NCBI GenBank assembly: GCA_050485645.1
Contig: JBJHBT010000065.1
Coordinates: 1 to 6,322 of the forward strand
DNA length: 6,322 nt
From: JBJHBP01 sp050485645
GTDB lineage: Bacteria; Pseudomonadota; Gammaproteobacteria; Steroidobacterales; Rariloculaceae
Direction: 5' to 3'
Position numbers and translations under genes: made by a program. Under the pieces are notes generated by a model. That model ran no database searches. It was not told the DNA's origin and saw only the letters and a list, made by a program, of their open reading frames with translations. Below are positions 5,935-6,322 of the stretch, in pieces; within the stretch, counting starts at the first letter, position 1, and each line of letters begins with the position of its first letter.

Positions 5935-5950
5935 ACCCGTCATTCGGGTG
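5935..5950 (+). promoter_or_regulatory. small hairpin covering the traI ribosome-binding site
   Basis: ACCCG (5935-5939) and CGGGT (5945-5949) form a 5-bp stem with a 5-base loop. The right arm includes most of GGGTG (5946-5950), the only Shine-Dalgarno-like sequence before the traI ATG at 5956, at 5-base spacing. Folding would partly hide it, which could hold relaxase translation low. The stem is short, so this is only suggestive. Confidence 0.35.
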
Positions 5951-5955
5951 TCGTC

Positions 5956-6322
5956 ATGCTCTCGCTGTTCCAGCGCAAAAGGGTTCCGCCGATCACCGGC
6001 GCACCGTTTGCCTCCTCCGTAGCGACATCCAAAGGACTGACGCGGCCGGAGTCGGCCGCGTCGCTGCTGGCGACACCGCGACGGAAGAAGCTGCTGGAAC
6101 ACATCTGGCAACGCACGTCGCTGTCGCGCCGGCAGTTCGCCACGCTGTATCTGGCGCCCCTGGAACGCTACGCCGAGTTGGTCCAGCAGTTCCCCGCTTC
6201 GGAGTCACACCACCATGCCTATCCGGGCGGGATGCTCGATCACGGGCTGGAGATCGTCGCCTACGCGCTCAAGCTGCGGCAGTCTCACTTGCTGCCCGCT
6301 GGCGCGCCGCCGGAGGCACAGG
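5956..6322 (+). CDS. traI: MobH-family conjugative relaxase TraI, N-terminal part
   Basis: The first 122 codons of a long gene that leaves the window. The peptide begins MLSLFQRKRVPPITG and contains TPRRKKLLEHIWQRTSLSRR (40-59) and the diagnostic HHHAYPGGMLDHGLEI (85-100). This matches the TraI_2 relaxase domain of ICE elements (the Pseudomonas-type ICE TraI family). MobH relaxases carry this histidine-rich motif followed by an HD-type metal site. They nick the ICE at its origin of transfer and pilot the strand into the recipient. No in-frame stop occurs up to the window end. ATG 5956 is chosen because family members start with MLSLF; the ribosome-binding site is weak (GGGTG). The full protein is typically over 600 residues, so most of it is outside. 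It is probably transcribed from its own promoter in the preceding leader or by read-through from the cargo operon. Confidence 0.92.
   Translation, partial: MLSLFQRKRVPPITGAPFASSVATSKGLTRPESAASLLATPRRKKLLEHIWQRTSLSRRQFATLYLAPLERYAELVQQFPASESHHHAYPGGMLDHGLEIVAYALKLRQSHLLPAGAPPEAQ

Larger units (their letters stand above)
5757..5955. other. intergenic leader between the cargo operon and traI
   Basis: These 199 bases separate the cargo operon from the relaxase gene and hold no supported gene. A -10-like TATAAC lies at 5832-5837, but no convincing -35 is present at 15-19 bp. From about 5838 the plus strand turns purine-rich, with AAAGGCC repeats and a run of G-tracts, then a small hairpin just before the traI ATG. 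This is probably the start of the conserved backbone again, with the cargo boundary somewhere in about 5757-5830. The place next to a relaxase gene makes it a candidate for holding an origin of transfer, but no nick-site motif can be named from sequence alone. Confidence 0.55.

Overview
This window reads as a piece of an integrative and conjugative element (ICE) of the ICEclc/PAGI-2-like family, with a MobH relaxase and a type G mating-pair module. Such elements occur in high-GC Gamma- and Betaproteobacteria (Pseudomonas, Xanthomonas, Achromobacter, Bordetella, Burkholderia and relatives). The evidence is a TraG N-terminal-domain membrane protein, a DUF3742 protein on the opposite strand and the start of a TraI/MobH relaxase, in the order usual for this family. 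The host species cannot be fixed from the sequence.

Layout. Positions 1-1736 (+) are the end of the mating-pair formation operon: the C-terminus of a small membrane protein, then a complete 502-aa TraG_N protein. Convergent to it, on the minus strand, are a 121-aa DUF3742 membrane protein (2123-1758) and a 210-aa DNA-binding protein with a ParS/MbcA/Xre-antitoxin-like C-terminus (2821-2189). No RES-type toxin partner is visible. A 331-bp intergenic region holds back-to-back promoters. A plus-strand cargo operon follows: an AbiEi antitoxin (3153-3911), an overlapping AbiEii nucleotidyltransferase toxin (3904-4824) and, 20 bp later, an unrecognised 303-aa protein (4845-5756) with HEPN-like features. 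A 199-bp G-rich intergenic stretch with a five-tract G-quadruplex motif and AAAGGCC repeats then leads into the relaxase gene traI (5956 to the window end, partial).

How it fits together. The conjugation genes at the two ends are backbone. The DNA between DUF3742 and traI looks like a cargo site carrying a type IV toxin-antitoxin/abortive-infection system, which may stabilise the ICE or defend its host against phage. The most interesting item is the third gene of that operon. It is poorer in GC than abiE where sampled, carries an Rx5H motif (R209-N210...H215) in HEPN-like helical context plus a possible zinc-binding cysteine cluster, and directly follows a nucleotidyltransferase toxin gene. 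A three-gene AbiEi-AbiEii-HEPN arrangement is not one I know as described. The HEPN call is pattern recognition and has not been tested by a profile search.
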